From Planctomycetaceae bacterium (GTDB taxonomy: Bacteria > Planctomycetota > Planctomycetia > Pirellulales > Lacipirellulaceae), in assembly GCA_002702655.1 (NCBI GenBank), contig PABB01000067.1, forward strand, positions 248,001-312,000: a stretch of DNA of 64,000 nt. The letters are read 5' to 3'. The notes below the pieces were generated by a model, which ran no database searches, was not told the DNA's origin, and was given only the letters and a program-made list of their open reading frames with translations. Both the position numbers and the translations under genes were made by a program. Shown in pieces: positions 54,047 to 61,849 of this stretch. Position 1 is the first letter of the stretch, and the number at the start of each line of letters is the position of its first letter.

Positions 54047-55243
54047 ATGTCGCTCGCCGACGTTTCTTGTTTTCGTTTTGCCCGTCTGTCGTGCGGCCTG
54101 CTGGCCCTGGCAGTCGCGCTGTCCGCCCTCGCCCCGGCCCGCGCTCAGCGTGAAGGCGGCGACCAGCCGGACGTGTTCCCGGCGCCCGCAGGCACCTCCG
54201 CCGAGATCATCGGCTTCATCGAAAAGCTCGCCGAGGAAGAACCCGAAGCGGAGAGCGAAGAGGAGATGATCGCCGCGCAGCGCAAGGTGCTGCGCAGCAT
54301 CGCCGTGGCGGCTCGCCAGGCGCTGGAAGCCAAGCCGGAAAACGAGGACGAAGAAACGCAGGCGCACTACTACCGCCTGCAGTCGCTGGCGCTGCTTGCC
54401 CAGTTGGAGGAGCCCGGCGCGGCCGAGGCGCTCGACAAGGCGGTGACCGCCGCCAGTCGCAGCAAGGTCCCCAGCGTCAAAGCCGTGGCGATGAAGTTCT
54501 TTGTCGAGTCGAAGTTTGCAAGCTGGGATCAGCTGACCCCCGACGACCGGGGCGATCTGGTCGCGAAGATCATCGCGTACCTTAAATCCGTCGAGCTGGA
54601 CCGCAACGACGCCCAAACGGTGATGAGCGTCGCCGATTTTTTGGGCATGCAGGGCGAGTACGAACTGGGCGCCAAGCTGGTCGACGCTGCGTTGCCGCTG
54701 TTTGAGAAATCCGACATGTCCCGCCGCGAGGCCGTCGTCGAAACGCTGGCCGGCATCGGCCGCCGACTCGCCCTGCCCGGCAGCAAGATGGAGCTGGACG
54801 GCAGCTACCTCAACGGCGACAAGCTCGACTGGTCCGCCTACGAGGGCAAGGTCGTGCTCGTCGACTTCTGGGCCACATGGTGCGGCCCCTGCCGCGCCGA
54901 GCTGCCCAATGTGAAAAACATGTATCAGGCTTACCACGACCAGGGCTTCGAGGTGCTGGGCATTAGCCTGGACGACGATCCCGCTCAGGCCGCGTCGTTC
55001 ATCGAGCAGATGGAGTTGCCGTGGCGCAGTCTGTTCAGCACCGACGAAAATGCCCGCGGATGGGAAGACCCCAACGCGGTGAAGTACGGCGTCAACGGCA
55101 TTCCGCTGGCCATCCTGCTGGACCGCGACGGCAAGGTGATCAGCATGACCGCTCGCGGACCGAATCTGAAAAAGCTGCTGTACGAGCAACTCGGCCCGCC
55201 CGGGAAGCAGGCTGAAGAGAAGCCACAGAAGCCGGCGGAGTAA
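54047..55243 (+). CDS. Secreted thioredoxin-like (TlpA/ResA) protein
   Basis: This 398-residue product has a signal peptide (FARLSCGLLALAVALSALAPARA), a long helical N-terminal region (residues 40-260, acidic and Ala-rich with EEEPEAESEEEMIAAQ) and a C-terminal thioredoxin domain with WATWCGPCRAELPNV, the redox CGPC site, and a cis-Pro in NGIPLAI. TlpA/ResA-like proteins reduce disulfides or cytochrome c apoproteins outside the membrane. The long helical region is not found in ResA. ATG at 54047 supplies the signal peptide. Confidence 0.85.
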   Translation: MSLADVSCFRFARLSCGLLALAVALSALAPARAQREGGDQPDVFPAPAGTSAEIIGFIEKLAEEEPEAESEEEMIAAQRKVLRSIAVAARQALEAKPENEDEETQAHYYRLQSLALLAQLEEPGAAEALDKAVTAASRSKVPSVKAVAMKFFVESKFASWDQLTPDDRGDLVAKIIAYLKSVELDRNDAQTVMSVADFLGMQGEYELGAKLVDAALPLFEKSDMSRREAVVETLAGIGRRLALPGSKMELDGSYLNGDKLDWSAYEGKVVLVDFWATWCGPCRAELPNVKNMYQAYHDQGFEVLGISLDDDPAQAASFIEQMELPWRSLFSTDENARGWEDPNAVKYGVNGIPLAILLDRDGKVISMTARGPNLKKLLYEQLGPPGKQAEEKPQKPAE

Positions 55244-55283
55244 ATCGTCGGTCGTTGCGCCAGGACGCGAGGCGAGTGTGCCC

Positions 55284-56429
55284 CTACGGCGCCGCGGTCG
55301 TTTCGTCGTCGCAGCGCACCAGCGGCCAGCCGTCTTCGTCCCACTCAATTGGCCGCAGAAACAGCTTCGGTCGCCCCTCGGCCTGCCGGTCGTAGCCGTG
55401 GCAGACGAAGTAGTCCGTGCCGTCGATCTGGTACGCGGCGCTGTGCCCCAGGGCCGCCCAGCGGGTGTCGCCCATGCCGCGCACCACCAGCGAGCCGCCG
55501 CCGTAGCGCAGGTCCTCGCCTTCGCGGTCCAGGTACGGCCCGCCGATGCTCGCCGAGCGGCCCACGACGACCTTGTACGTGCTGTCGACGCCGCGGCAGC
55601 AGCGATCCCACGACACGAACAGGAAATAATCCTCGCCGTGTCGGTAAATGAATGGCGCTTCGATGGCGCCGTTCTCCGACGACCGGTTCAGCTCGACCAG
55701 TTCTTTCGAATAGAGCTCCTCGTAATCCAACTCCGGGTTGGCCGAGTCGCCCGCGTCGCGCTCGTCGAGCTTCCAGTAGCGATGCCGCGCGGCGATGGTG
55801 CGCCACTGCTGCGGCTCGTGCAGCGACCGCAGGTCGTCGGCCAGCCGGCACAATTTCAACCCGCCCCAGTGCGAGCCGAACGACATCCACGGCGTCCCCT
55901 CGTCGTCCCATGCGATCGCCGGGTCGATCGCGTTGTGCATGTCGCGCCCGGGAATCGATTGCACGACCGGCCCGTGATCGACCCACTGGTAATCGGGCGC
56001 GTTGGAGTCGAGCGTCGTGTTGGTCGCCACGCCGATCGCCGACAGGTTGCGCCCAAACGCGCTGACGGAGTAGTACAGGTAGAACGTCCCGTCGTGCTCG
56101 ACGATGTCGGGCGCCCAAATATGGTTGCGAAACTCTGGCAGCAGCTTCGCGACCCATGTCGGCGCCGCGTCGAACACCGCGGGCGCGGGGGTCCAGGTCT
56201 TCAAGTCCGGCGAACTGTAAACCTGAATCCCGCGTCCCGTGCCGAACAGGTAGTGCATGTCGCCCTCAGTCGCCAGGACCGGGTCATGCACCATGGGGTC
56301 GGTGGTTTGAGCGAGCGCTGTCGTCGTGCCCGCGGCCACGGCAGCGGCGGCTAGGAGTGACAGGCAGAGAGTTCGCTTGTGAAACGCCGCGGCGCACAGA
56401 AAAAGAGCAGCCATGATCGAGAAGCTCAT
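55284..56429 (-). CDS. Secreted glycoside hydrolase family 43 (arabinanase/arabinofuranosidase-like)
   Basis: The 381-residue product has a signal peptide (MAALFLCAAAFHKRTLCLSLLAAAAVAAG region). It then has the GH43 five-bladed propeller pattern: VHDPVLATEGDMHYLFGTG with the catalytic Asp, NHIWAPDIVEHDGTFYLYYS, NAIDPAIAWDDEGTPWMSFGS and NGAIEAPFIYRHGEDYFLFVSWDRCC with the general-acid Glu. It should act on arabinan or arabinosides in the envelope or outside the cell. The start is ATG at 56429 (MSFSIMAALFLC) or the ATG 15 bases downstream. A family C repeat lies upstream. Confidence 0.9.
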   Translation of the reverse strand: MSFSIMAALFLCAAAFHKRTLCLSLLAAAAVAAGTTTALAQTTDPMVHDPVLATEGDMHYLFGTGRGIQVYSSPDLKTWTPAPAVFDAAPTWVAKLLPEFRNHIWAPDIVEHDGTFYLYYSVSAFGRNLSAIGVATNTTLDSNAPDYQWVDHGPVVQSIPGRDMHNAIDPAIAWDDEGTPWMSFGSHWGGLKLCRLADDLRSLHEPQQWRTIAARHRYWKLDERDAGDSANPELDYEELYSKELVELNRSSENGAIEAPFIYRHGEDYFLFVSWDRCCRGVDSTYKVVVGRSASIGGPYLDREGEDLRYGGGSLVVRGMGDTRWAALGHSAAYQIDGTDYFVCHGYDRQAEGRPKLFLRPIEWDEDGWPLVRCDDETTAAP

Positions 56430-56511
56430 GAAGTGGGCGTGAGGAGAATGGCAATCGCACCATGTATCGTAGCGAACCGAGAAACGCGAGGCGAGCATTG
56501 CCGCGTGTTGT

Positions 56512-56585
56512 GTGCCACTGCTGGCTCGTCCAGCAGTGGGCGCCGTGTACCCGCTTCGCACTGCTGGACCAGCCAGCAGTGGCAC
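56512..56585. repeat. REP family C, copy 2 (74 bp)
   Basis: Same unit as at 43702 with one substitution (CTGCTGG for CTGCCGG). It lies between the divergent GH43 and Nramp-like genes. Confidence 0.9.
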
Positions 56586-56691
56586 ACTAAGATCTCGCCG
56601 CCTGCTCAGCCGCCGGGTGACGCATCCCTCGCGATTCACTACCATAGGCGGTTTGCCGCTTGTCTGCCCTCTCATCCCGCGCGCCCTTCCC

Positions 56692-58197
56692 ATGAGCGAC
56701 GCCCCCGCGCCGCCTGCCGCCGATTCGTCCGCGCCGATTGATCCGCCGCCGCCGTGCGCTGCGCTCGCCGGCGGCTGGACGGGCGGCAAGCTGCTGCGCG
56801 TCGCCCGGTTGTTCGGTCCCGCGGCGATTGTGGCGTCGGTCGCCATCGGCGCCGGCGAGACGATCATCGTCGTGCGGGCCGGGGCGTTTCACGGCTACGG
56901 CCTGCTGTGGATGATCCTCGCCAGCGTACTCGCTAAGGGCGTGTTCGCCACCTACCTGCTGGGGCGCTACGCGGCGATCAGCGGCGAGCCGTTGGGGCAG
57001 CGACTGGTGCGCGTCCCGGGCCCCCGCGGGTGGCTGCTGTTCGTGCTGATGTTTTTGGAGCTGGCGGCCGCTGGGCCGTTGTGGGCGGCGATCGCGCGGC
57101 CCAGCGGCGAGTTGGTCGGCTTTCTGGTATACGGCAGCGAAGTTGCCAGCCACCCCGGCTTCGCCACCGGCGTGTCGATCGCGTTCATCGCGTTGGCGCT
57201 GCTGCTCAGCCTGGCGCTCACCTACGAGGGGCTCGAGCGCCAGCAACTGGTCATCTGCAGCATCCTGGTCGTCGGCACGGTGATCGGCACTGTGCTGGTG
57301 CAGCCCGACCTGCGCGCGGCGCTGGCCGGGTTCCTGGCGTTTGGCAACTTTCCGCATCCCGTGGAAGGCGCGCCGCCCGAGTTTCGCAGTCATGCCGCGG
57401 CCATGCTGGCGGTCACCTTTGGCTACGTCGGCGGCAGCGTGATGACGTACCTGGTCTACCCCGATTGGATCGCCCTGCACGGCTGGGGCATGAGCGGCCA
57501 TCCGCGGATCGACGACATCCGCCGCCGCGCCGCTGCCGGCACGCCAGCCGACTACTTGCCGACTGACCCCGCGGCGGTGAAAGCCGTGCTGCGGTCGATC
57601 GCGCCGCTCAAGTGGGACGTCGCCGCGGGCGCCGCCGTGCTGCTGATCGTGACCGCCGCGTTCATGCTGGCCGGGGCGGCCGTCATCTATCCCAAGCTAC
57701 AATCGGGCGAGCTGCACAGCGCCTTCTCCGGCTGGAGCCTGCTGACCAGCCAGGCCGCCATCTGGAGGGCGATCCACCCGTCGCTGGTCTGGGTGTATTA
57801 CATCTGCGTGCTGGTCGCCCTGTGGGGCACGCTGCAGGCCTACCCCGACATCTACGCCCGCTGCGTCACCGAATACGCCGGGGCGATCTGGCCGCAACGC
57901 AAGTTCGATCAGCCAAAGATTCAACGCGCGCTATGCCTGTACACGTTCCTCGCCGCCACGGGCATGATCCTGTCGGGCGTCAACTTTGACGCCATGGTGG
58001 CGATTACCGCCTTTCTGGCCACGAACCTGGGCGTGGCGATCGCCGTGCTGGCGGCGCTGTATCTCAACTTCCAACTCCCCAGAGCCTACCGCACCCGCGG
58101 CTGGGTGCTCGCCGGCGGCGCGCTGGCGGCGGTGGCGCTGCTGGCCGTCTCCGCGATCGCGGGCTGGGGCGTGTGGGAGAAGTTGTTTGGAGGTTAG
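56692..58197 (+). CDS. Nramp-like divalent-metal transporter without the DPGN motif
   Basis: This 501-residue protein has about eleven membrane helices and a LeuT-type fold resembling Nramp/MntH proteins (FGPAAIVASVAIGAGETIIVVRAG, LWMILASVLAKGVF, AVTFGYVGGSVMTYLVYPDW). The canonical metal-binding DPGN in helix 1 is replaced by SVAIGAGET, so manganese or iron transport is doubtful. It may be one of the Nramp-related families of unknown substrate. A loop with HGWGMSGHPRIDDIRRRAAA is extra compared with MntH. ATG at 56692 (MSDAPAPP) chosen; the longer frame starts inside the repeat. Confidence 0.75.
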   Translation: MSDAPAPPAADSSAPIDPPPPCAALAGGWTGGKLLRVARLFGPAAIVASVAIGAGETIIVVRAGAFHGYGLLWMILASVLAKGVFATYLLGRYAAISGEPLGQRLVRVPGPRGWLLFVLMFLELAAAGPLWAAIARPSGELVGFLVYGSEVASHPGFATGVSIAFIALALLLSLALTYEGLERQQLVICSILVVGTVIGTVLVQPDLRAALAGFLAFGNFPHPVEGAPPEFRSHAAAMLAVTFGYVGGSVMTYLVYPDWIALHGWGMSGHPRIDDIRRRAAAGTPADYLPTDPAAVKAVLRSIAPLKWDVAAGAAVLLIVTAAFMLAGAAVIYPKLQSGELHSAFSGWSLLTSQAAIWRAIHPSLVWVYYICVLVALWGTLQAYPDIYARCVTEYAGAIWPQRKFDQPKIQRALCLYTFLAATGMILSGVNFDAMVAITAFLATNLGVAIAVLAALYLNFQLPRAYRTRGWVLAGGALAAVALLAVSAIAGWGVWEKLFGG

Positions 58198-58333
58198 TAT
58201 GCGGCGCTGCGCATTAGTTGAAATTCCGTGCTACCGGAAACGAGACATAAAGAATTGCGGGATTGTCAGGTCACGTCGCCTTGCCAGTAGTCCGGCGTCG
58301 AAACCAACTAAGCTGCCAGGATGGAGAGATTAG

Positions 58334-58786
58334 GTGGAATACATTTATCAGGCACTTGTTGGCCTACTCATTGGTACTTTCTCTGCATACCTTGCCGTTC
58401 AGCGCGTGTTGTACGACAAGTGGTGGGAACGAAAATGGGATGCCTACTCGGAAATCCTAACTGCTCTTTGCGATGCAGCGCAATACTCTGAAGAACGTCG
58501 CGAAGTCTACGCGAGTATGGGAGAGGACAAGTCTGAGAAACTTATCGCACGAACGGATTACATTGCCGCGGTCTGGAAGGTTAAGCGATCTGTGATTGTC
58601 GGAGATTTCGTCGTGAATCCCGCAGCGGTACGGGTCTTGGAACAGTTATCGTTCGCAGCCGCTGGGGACTGGGGCAATGCACCGGGCGAAGTTCTGTACG
58701 ATGGTGACTTAAACGAATACAGAGAGGCGATCACGAACCTGCGGAAGATCGCCAGAGACGACCTTGAAAAGAGCGTAAGATGGTAG
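58334..58786 (+). CDS. Membrane-anchored protein in the reverse transcriptase island
   Basis: The 150-residue product has one N-terminal hydrophobic segment (ALVGLLIGTFSAYLAVQRVLY) and then a soluble helical domain (KWDAYSEILTALCDAAQYSEERREVYASMG and NEYREAITNLRKIARDDLEKSVRW). Start GTG at 58334 has GGAGAG eight bases upstream; no ATG fits. I do not recognise the family. It is convergent to the reverse transcriptase gene, 215 bases away. A single transmembrane helix plus a helical domain is the shape of several defence effectors, so it may be a partner, but it could be an independent cargo gene. Its stop codon lies inside an inverted repeat. Confidence 0.6.
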   Translation: MEYIYQALVGLLIGTFSAYLAVQRVLYDKWWERKWDAYSEILTALCDAAQYSEERREVYASMGEDKSEKLIARTDYIAAVWKVKRSVIVGDFVVNPAAVRVLEQLSFAAAGDWGNAPGEVLYDGDLNEYREAITNLRKIARDDLEKSVRW

Positions 58787-58930
58787 GGTGGGTGATTGGA
58801 CCCAGCTTGAACCGTTGCGGCGCCTGTTTGGTCGGCGGTACAGATTTCCGTCTCCGCTCCGAACTGTGCGCTGATCAATCCCACCCGCCGCTTCTGGACT
58901 CAATGGTGGGTGCGATCACCCACTCTACCA
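58781..58930. repeat. 150-bp element with 16-bp terminal inverted repeats
   Basis: TGGTAGGGTGGGTGAT (58781-58796) and ATCACCCACTCTACCA (58915-58930) are complementary at 15 of 16 positions. The inner part has more GGTGGG/CCCACC pairs and a GTGGGTG-ATCG-type CACCCAC hairpin near the right end. It starts over the stop codon of the preceding gene and reaches to about 70 bases before the reverse transcriptase stop. It could be another REP-like unit or a structured RNA. Confidence 0.65.
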
Positions 58931-59000
58931 CTTTCCAAGATTGGAGATTACCTGTATCGATCTTTGATTTCGTTGCCAACGTTGTAGATCCAGATGAAGT

Positions 59001-59993
59001 TCATTGAGCCAAGGGGCCGTCTCGTTTAGACAGCGTTTTCTTGCTAACTTCGTATCCACGCTTCCGTGCAATGGCCTTTACTGTTCTCCAATTCACCGAG
59101 CGGAGACGAAGCATCAAATCCCTGCGACGCCCCGGGTTGACCCAGCATACGAATCTCACGCGGCCTAGGATTTGTCCGAACGTGTAGTATGGTCCCTCAA
59201 ACTCACGGTCTTGAGCAAGGCTGGAGGCATCTGCCAGTTGCCGCTGCAACTCCTCCACGTATTCGTGACGAACATCTAGATGCCCGCGAACCTCTCGGAG
59301 GTTTGTAATCGTGCAGTCCTTGGCCAGCGATCCAAAAACGTGTTTCTGTGGATTAACCTTGAATCCGTCCGTGGCGAGGATTCTCTGAACAAGATTCGCG
59401 AAGCCGCTTTTCTCAAAGTCGAACGGGCCTGAGATTGCTATGTCATCGACGTATCTTGTGTACGTGAGATTCTCCTTCGCACAAGCGCCGCCCAGGCGGC
59501 GGTCAACGCGTGCAAGTACTTGGTCTGCGAGTATTGGGCTGCAGATCAAGCCGAGTGCAAGGTGATGGCGGTATGTGCAGATCTTTGTACAGATCCGGGC
59601 TACGTCCGGCGAGCACTCTAGACGCTCAGCAAATAGCCGATAGACCCTACGGAAGTGGATGCTAGGGTAGAAGTCGGAGATATCGGTTCTGAATACGAAC
59701 GCAGACCCCAAGTGAGGCTCTGCGTTGGTTTTGATGCTGCGTCCGCGAACGCCCCCGTGGCTGTGAATTGAGGGGCATAGCTTTGTGAGAAGTACACGTC
59801 GATATAGACGGGATTGCAGCGTGCGTAAGCGACCGGTGACGTTGACTACTGCACGCGGCTTATGCGGCTTTTGCGGATCGGTGAGCAATAGCTCTTCGTA
59901 GTAATCTGATGGATTCGCTAGTATTGCACTAAGTTCATCGGAGGAAACCCCTAGAGTTTCCAGCAAGTGCTTTGTTTGGCGAATGCGCAGCAT
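59001..59993 (-). CDS. Retron-like reverse transcriptase
   Basis: The 330-residue protein is an RNA-directed DNA polymerase. The fingers motif region contains NAEPHLGSAFVFRTDISDFYPSI (residues 90-111; NAxxH is the retron signature and Asp104 the first catalytic Asp). The palm motif YVDD is at 181-184, preceded by LTYTR. The order and spacing match retron-Eco1 RT from memory, including TKIC-Y and the LxxG-x-x-SP strand. Differences: LALGLICSP replaces LPQGAPSSP (145-153), YVDD replaces YADD, and the VTG triplet reads ITN (229-231). The start ATG shares its A with the stop TGA of the upstream HTH gene (TGATG). It may be a retron RT or an unassigned defence RT. Confidence 0.85.
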   Translation of the reverse strand: MLRIRQTKHLLETLGVSSDELSAILANPSDYYEELLLTDPQKPHKPRAVVNVTGRLRTLQSRLYRRVLLTKLCPSIHSHGGVRGRSIKTNAEPHLGSAFVFRTDISDFYPSIHFRRVYRLFAERLECSPDVARICTKICTYRHHLALGLICSPILADQVLARVDRRLGGACAKENLTYTRYVDDIAISGPFDFEKSGFANLVQRILATDGFKVNPQKHVFGSLAKDCTITNLREVRGHLDVRHEYVEELQRQLADASSLAQDREFEGPYYTFGQILGRVRFVCWVNPGRRRDLMLRLRSVNWRTVKAIARKRGYEVSKKTLSKRDGPLAQ

Positions 59994-60316
59994 CAACTGC
60001 TCACTCTTGCTTTGTCTTCATCATCGATTAGCGAATTGACGTAGTTTCGCCATGCCATGTCGAGCTCGGCTGCCGCACTCCGCAGTGACTTGGGGAGTAG
60101 GTTCTCATTTCCCCTTGAACACCATGCCAAAACATGGAGGTCCACGCCCCATAGCTCTCTATAGCGATCGATTAACGCCTGCGATGGGGCAGCACGATTC
60201 TTCTCGACGTTGCAAAGGTGAACAAACGAAATCCCCAGCGCCTCGGCAGCCGCACGTTGCGTCAATCCAAGCGAGAGTCTTAATTCGCGTGCCGTCTGTC
60301 CGAGGCGTATATCCAA
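59993..60316 (-). CDS. Xre/Cro-type HTH DNA-binding protein
   Basis: This 107-residue protein contains a helix-turn-helix in residues 7-60 (RELRLSLGLTQRAAAEALGISFVHLCNVEKN), the classical Cro/C1 pattern, with a C-terminal helical tail rich in Ala and Asp. It begins at TTG (60316); AAGAGG stands about ten bases upstream. It overlaps the reverse transcriptase start by one base, so the two proteins are translationally coupled. It likely regulates its own operon and may also be the partner or antitoxin-like element of the RT. A palindrome covers its start codon. Confidence 0.85.
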   Translation of the reverse strand: MDIRLGQTARELRLSLGLTQRAAAEALGISFVHLCNVEKNRAAPSQALIDRYRELWGVDLHVLAWCSRGNENLLPKSLRSAAAELDMAWRNYVNSLIDDEDKARVSS

Positions 60317-60328
60317 GGCTTTAAGCCT
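60316..60328. promoter_or_regulatory. Operator-like palindrome at the HTH gene start
   Basis: AGGCTT-T-AAGCCT overlaps the first codon of the HTH gene (TTG at 60316-60314). A short palindrome exactly at the translation start of a Cro-like gene is what an autoregulatory operator would look like. It could equally be a chance or RNA hairpin. Confidence 0.35.
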
Positions 60329-60351
60329 CTTGTTGTATGGTTTTGGGAGTC

Positions 60352-60603
60352 TTAGAGATCGTCCAATCCAGCAATGAGACGTTGTGCCTTCCTCGTCAAT
60401 GACATAGCCAGTGCAATGTCAGGCGGGTCGCGATTCAGGCTTTCCGTCACCTGTTGTTCGAGCGGCTCCAGGGCCTCCCAGGTTGTATCACCCGTGTCGT
60501 CTGACACTCGCAACTCGCTCCAGAACGCAATAATGGCGTCCTTAAGAGCTTGCTGTTCGTGCGCAGCGGCACGCGGTGACGACCCTCTGATGCGGGGAGT
60601 CAT
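60352..60603 (-). CDS. Small acidic protein, first gene of the RT operon
   Basis: The 83-residue product starts MTPRIRGSSPRAAAHEQQAL, then forms an acidic helical region (DAIIAFWSELRVSDDTGDTTWEALEPLEQQ, DPPDIALAMSLTRKAQRLIAGLDDL). AGGAGG stands four bases before its ATG at 60603, a strong ribosome-binding site that decides this start. It lies 35 bases upstream of the HTH gene on the same strand. I do not recognise the family. Confidence 0.6.
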   Translation of the reverse strand: MTPRIRGSSPRAAAHEQQALKDAIIAFWSELRVSDDTGDTTWEALEPLEQQVTESLNRDPPDIALAMSLTRKAQRLIAGLDDL

Positions 60604-60911
60604 CGGTCCTCCTGTCGTTGATACAAGGGGCGCCGGACTGCCGACGACAAGTCGGCGGCTGCACACCCCAACCATCTGCGACCACGCGCCAGCGGTCGGC
60701 AAGCCTGTCGTCAGGCAGCCGCGTAGCGGGGTCTGCACCCAGCACCGTGCCGGGAAAGGACTCGACGTCTGGCGACGCCGTTTCAGGCCCGTCTGGCACC
60801 AAAGGCCAGGTAGGGCAACGGGAGACGCTCCCGTGCCAGGAGGACTCGGGTCGTCTGCCGCGTTTATCTCCGAGATTAACGCCGAAGTCAAGAGGAGTTT
60901 TTCGGCGGCGC
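60604..60911. other. Structured GC-rich leader of the RT operon
   Basis: The 308-base stretch upstream of the small gene is GC-rich again and holds strong hairpins: GCCGAC-GACAA-GTCGGC (60640-60656), GCCTG-TCGT-CAGGC (60703-60716) and ACGGGAG-ACG-CTCCCGT (60818-60834). Retron non-coding RNAs sit upstream of the RT or its partner, so this is the most likely place for one. The same hairpins could be REP-like repeats, since the GCCTG-TCGT-CAGGC core is also at 35345. Confidence 0.35.
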
Positions 60912-61046
60912 TCAGGCCGCTGCGTCAGAATCTTGCCGCTTGAGAATGTAGTGGACCGTTCCCGGCTTCCACTCGGCGCCGTCGCCCCTGTTGCGGGCAG
61001 AGAGAGCCGCTTCGGCCACGGGCATCACGATGACGCGATATTTCAT
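60912..61046 (-). pseudogene. Truncated or chimeric ParE/RelE-type toxin remnant
   Basis: The 44-codon frame begins MKYRVIVMPVAEAA, typical for ParE/RelE toxins (about 95 residues when complete). After residue 14 it diverges to SARNRGDGAEWKPGTVHYILKR, which resembles the C-terminal part of a serine recombinase-type segment rather than a toxin. Its ATG overlaps the antitoxin stop as ATGA, as in intact pairs. It looks like a toxin gene interrupted by a recombination event. Confidence 0.5.
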
Positions 61047-61321
61047 CCGTCGATGTCCAGGCCGTGCTGTTGGGCGATATCGCGCACAGCTTGCCGGAGG
61101 TCCTTTCCCTTCCCGGCGTTCAACTCGGCAAGGCCCTGATCGCACATGGCCAAGCTGGCCTGCAACTCTTCGCCCGCAACGCCTGCTGCGTCGGCCTGGA
61201 CATGGCAACTGACCAGTTCGCTCAGATACGCCGACGCATACCCCTCCACGTCCTCGAATCCAGCAGCTTTGGCAAGGGCGGCGAGTGCCAACTGATCGGC
61301 GGTGGCGAGGTTGATTTGCAT
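61043..61321 (-). CDS. ParD-like antitoxin of a decayed toxin-antitoxin pair
   Basis: The 92-residue protein starts MQINLATADQLALAALAKAAGFEDVEGYASAYLSEL, with a helical N-terminal dimerisation segment and an acidic, likely disordered C-terminal region (GVAGEELQASLAMCDQG, RQAVRDIAQQHGLD). Length, the ATGA overlap with a ParE-like toxin start and the pattern fit a ParD/RHH-type antitoxin. The start ATG at 61321 is preferred because the upstream extension is Arg/Pro-rich. The partner is truncated, so it may be an orphan. Confidence 0.55.
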   Translation of the reverse strand: MQINLATADQLALAALAKAAGFEDVEGYASAYLSELVSCHVQADAAGVAGEELQASLAMCDQGLAELNAGKGKDLRQAVRDIAQQHGLDIDG

Positions 61322-61849
61322 GCGTGTATTCTTCACATTGCAGCCGGCGACGTCAAAGCAAAACTCCATGCGCAATGGAGTTGGCCCGTGCGTACGGAAG
61401 CCTCTGCGCCGCCGTGACGGACGCCAATTCTGTTCCAGGATTTCCCTGGAAATTGGGCCACCAAATCGCGTAGAAGGAAGGGTGGCGGCACGATTCGTTT
61501 GGCCGGGGCGGCGCGGACGGGCGACGAGTTGCCAGGCCCGCGAGTTTTGCACGCCGGCTGAGAGTTTTGCTGGCAAAACTCATTCGGCCGAATCAACCGC
61601 GTCGGTCGCAAGTCGTTTGGCGGCCAGCAGTAGCGTGGACGGCCAGCACGCCGACGGCGGGACTTTTGCTCGTGAAATTCAGCGTTTTGCACCGGAGCAA
61701 AAGCGGGTAGCCCAGGTTGGCGTTCAGCCTACCTGGGTCGCGCAGCGACAAGAGGCATCACACCGCGAGTAGGCGCCTCTTGCGGTTGCGCCGCTCCGGT
61801 AGCGGCTCGCGGCAACCGGAGCTACCCAAAGTCGCCGTGGCACGCGCGC
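61322..61849. other. Intergenic stretch between the antitoxin and MBL genes
   Basis: The 528-base stretch has no supported gene. It contains several T/A-rich pieces (e.g. TTTTGCTGGCAAAAC near 61563-61580) and REP-like stems such as CCCAGGT...ACCTGGG (61711-61737) and CCGGTAGC...GGAGCTACC near 61796-61828. Confidence 0.4.

Larger units (their letters stand above)
58198..60911. other. Low-GC segment, probable acquired island
   Basis: From 58198 to about 60600 GC content falls to roughly half by eye, while flanking genes are much higher. Codon use in the genes inside is more mixed and non-ATG starts (GTG, TTG) are frequent. No integrase, tRNA or att site is visible. The boundaries are set by composition and by the end of the Nramp-like gene. 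Confidence 0.6.

Noticed and set aside
58781-58930. 150-bp inverted-repeat element as the retron msr-msd
   Set aside because: It lies downstream of the RT, whereas retron RNAs are upstream; kept only as a repeat with an open question.
60618-61139. 173-codon plus-strand frame in the island border
   Set aside because: Low-complexity Arg/Ser/Pro translation, opposite to the antitoxin and toxin remnant, no start signal.
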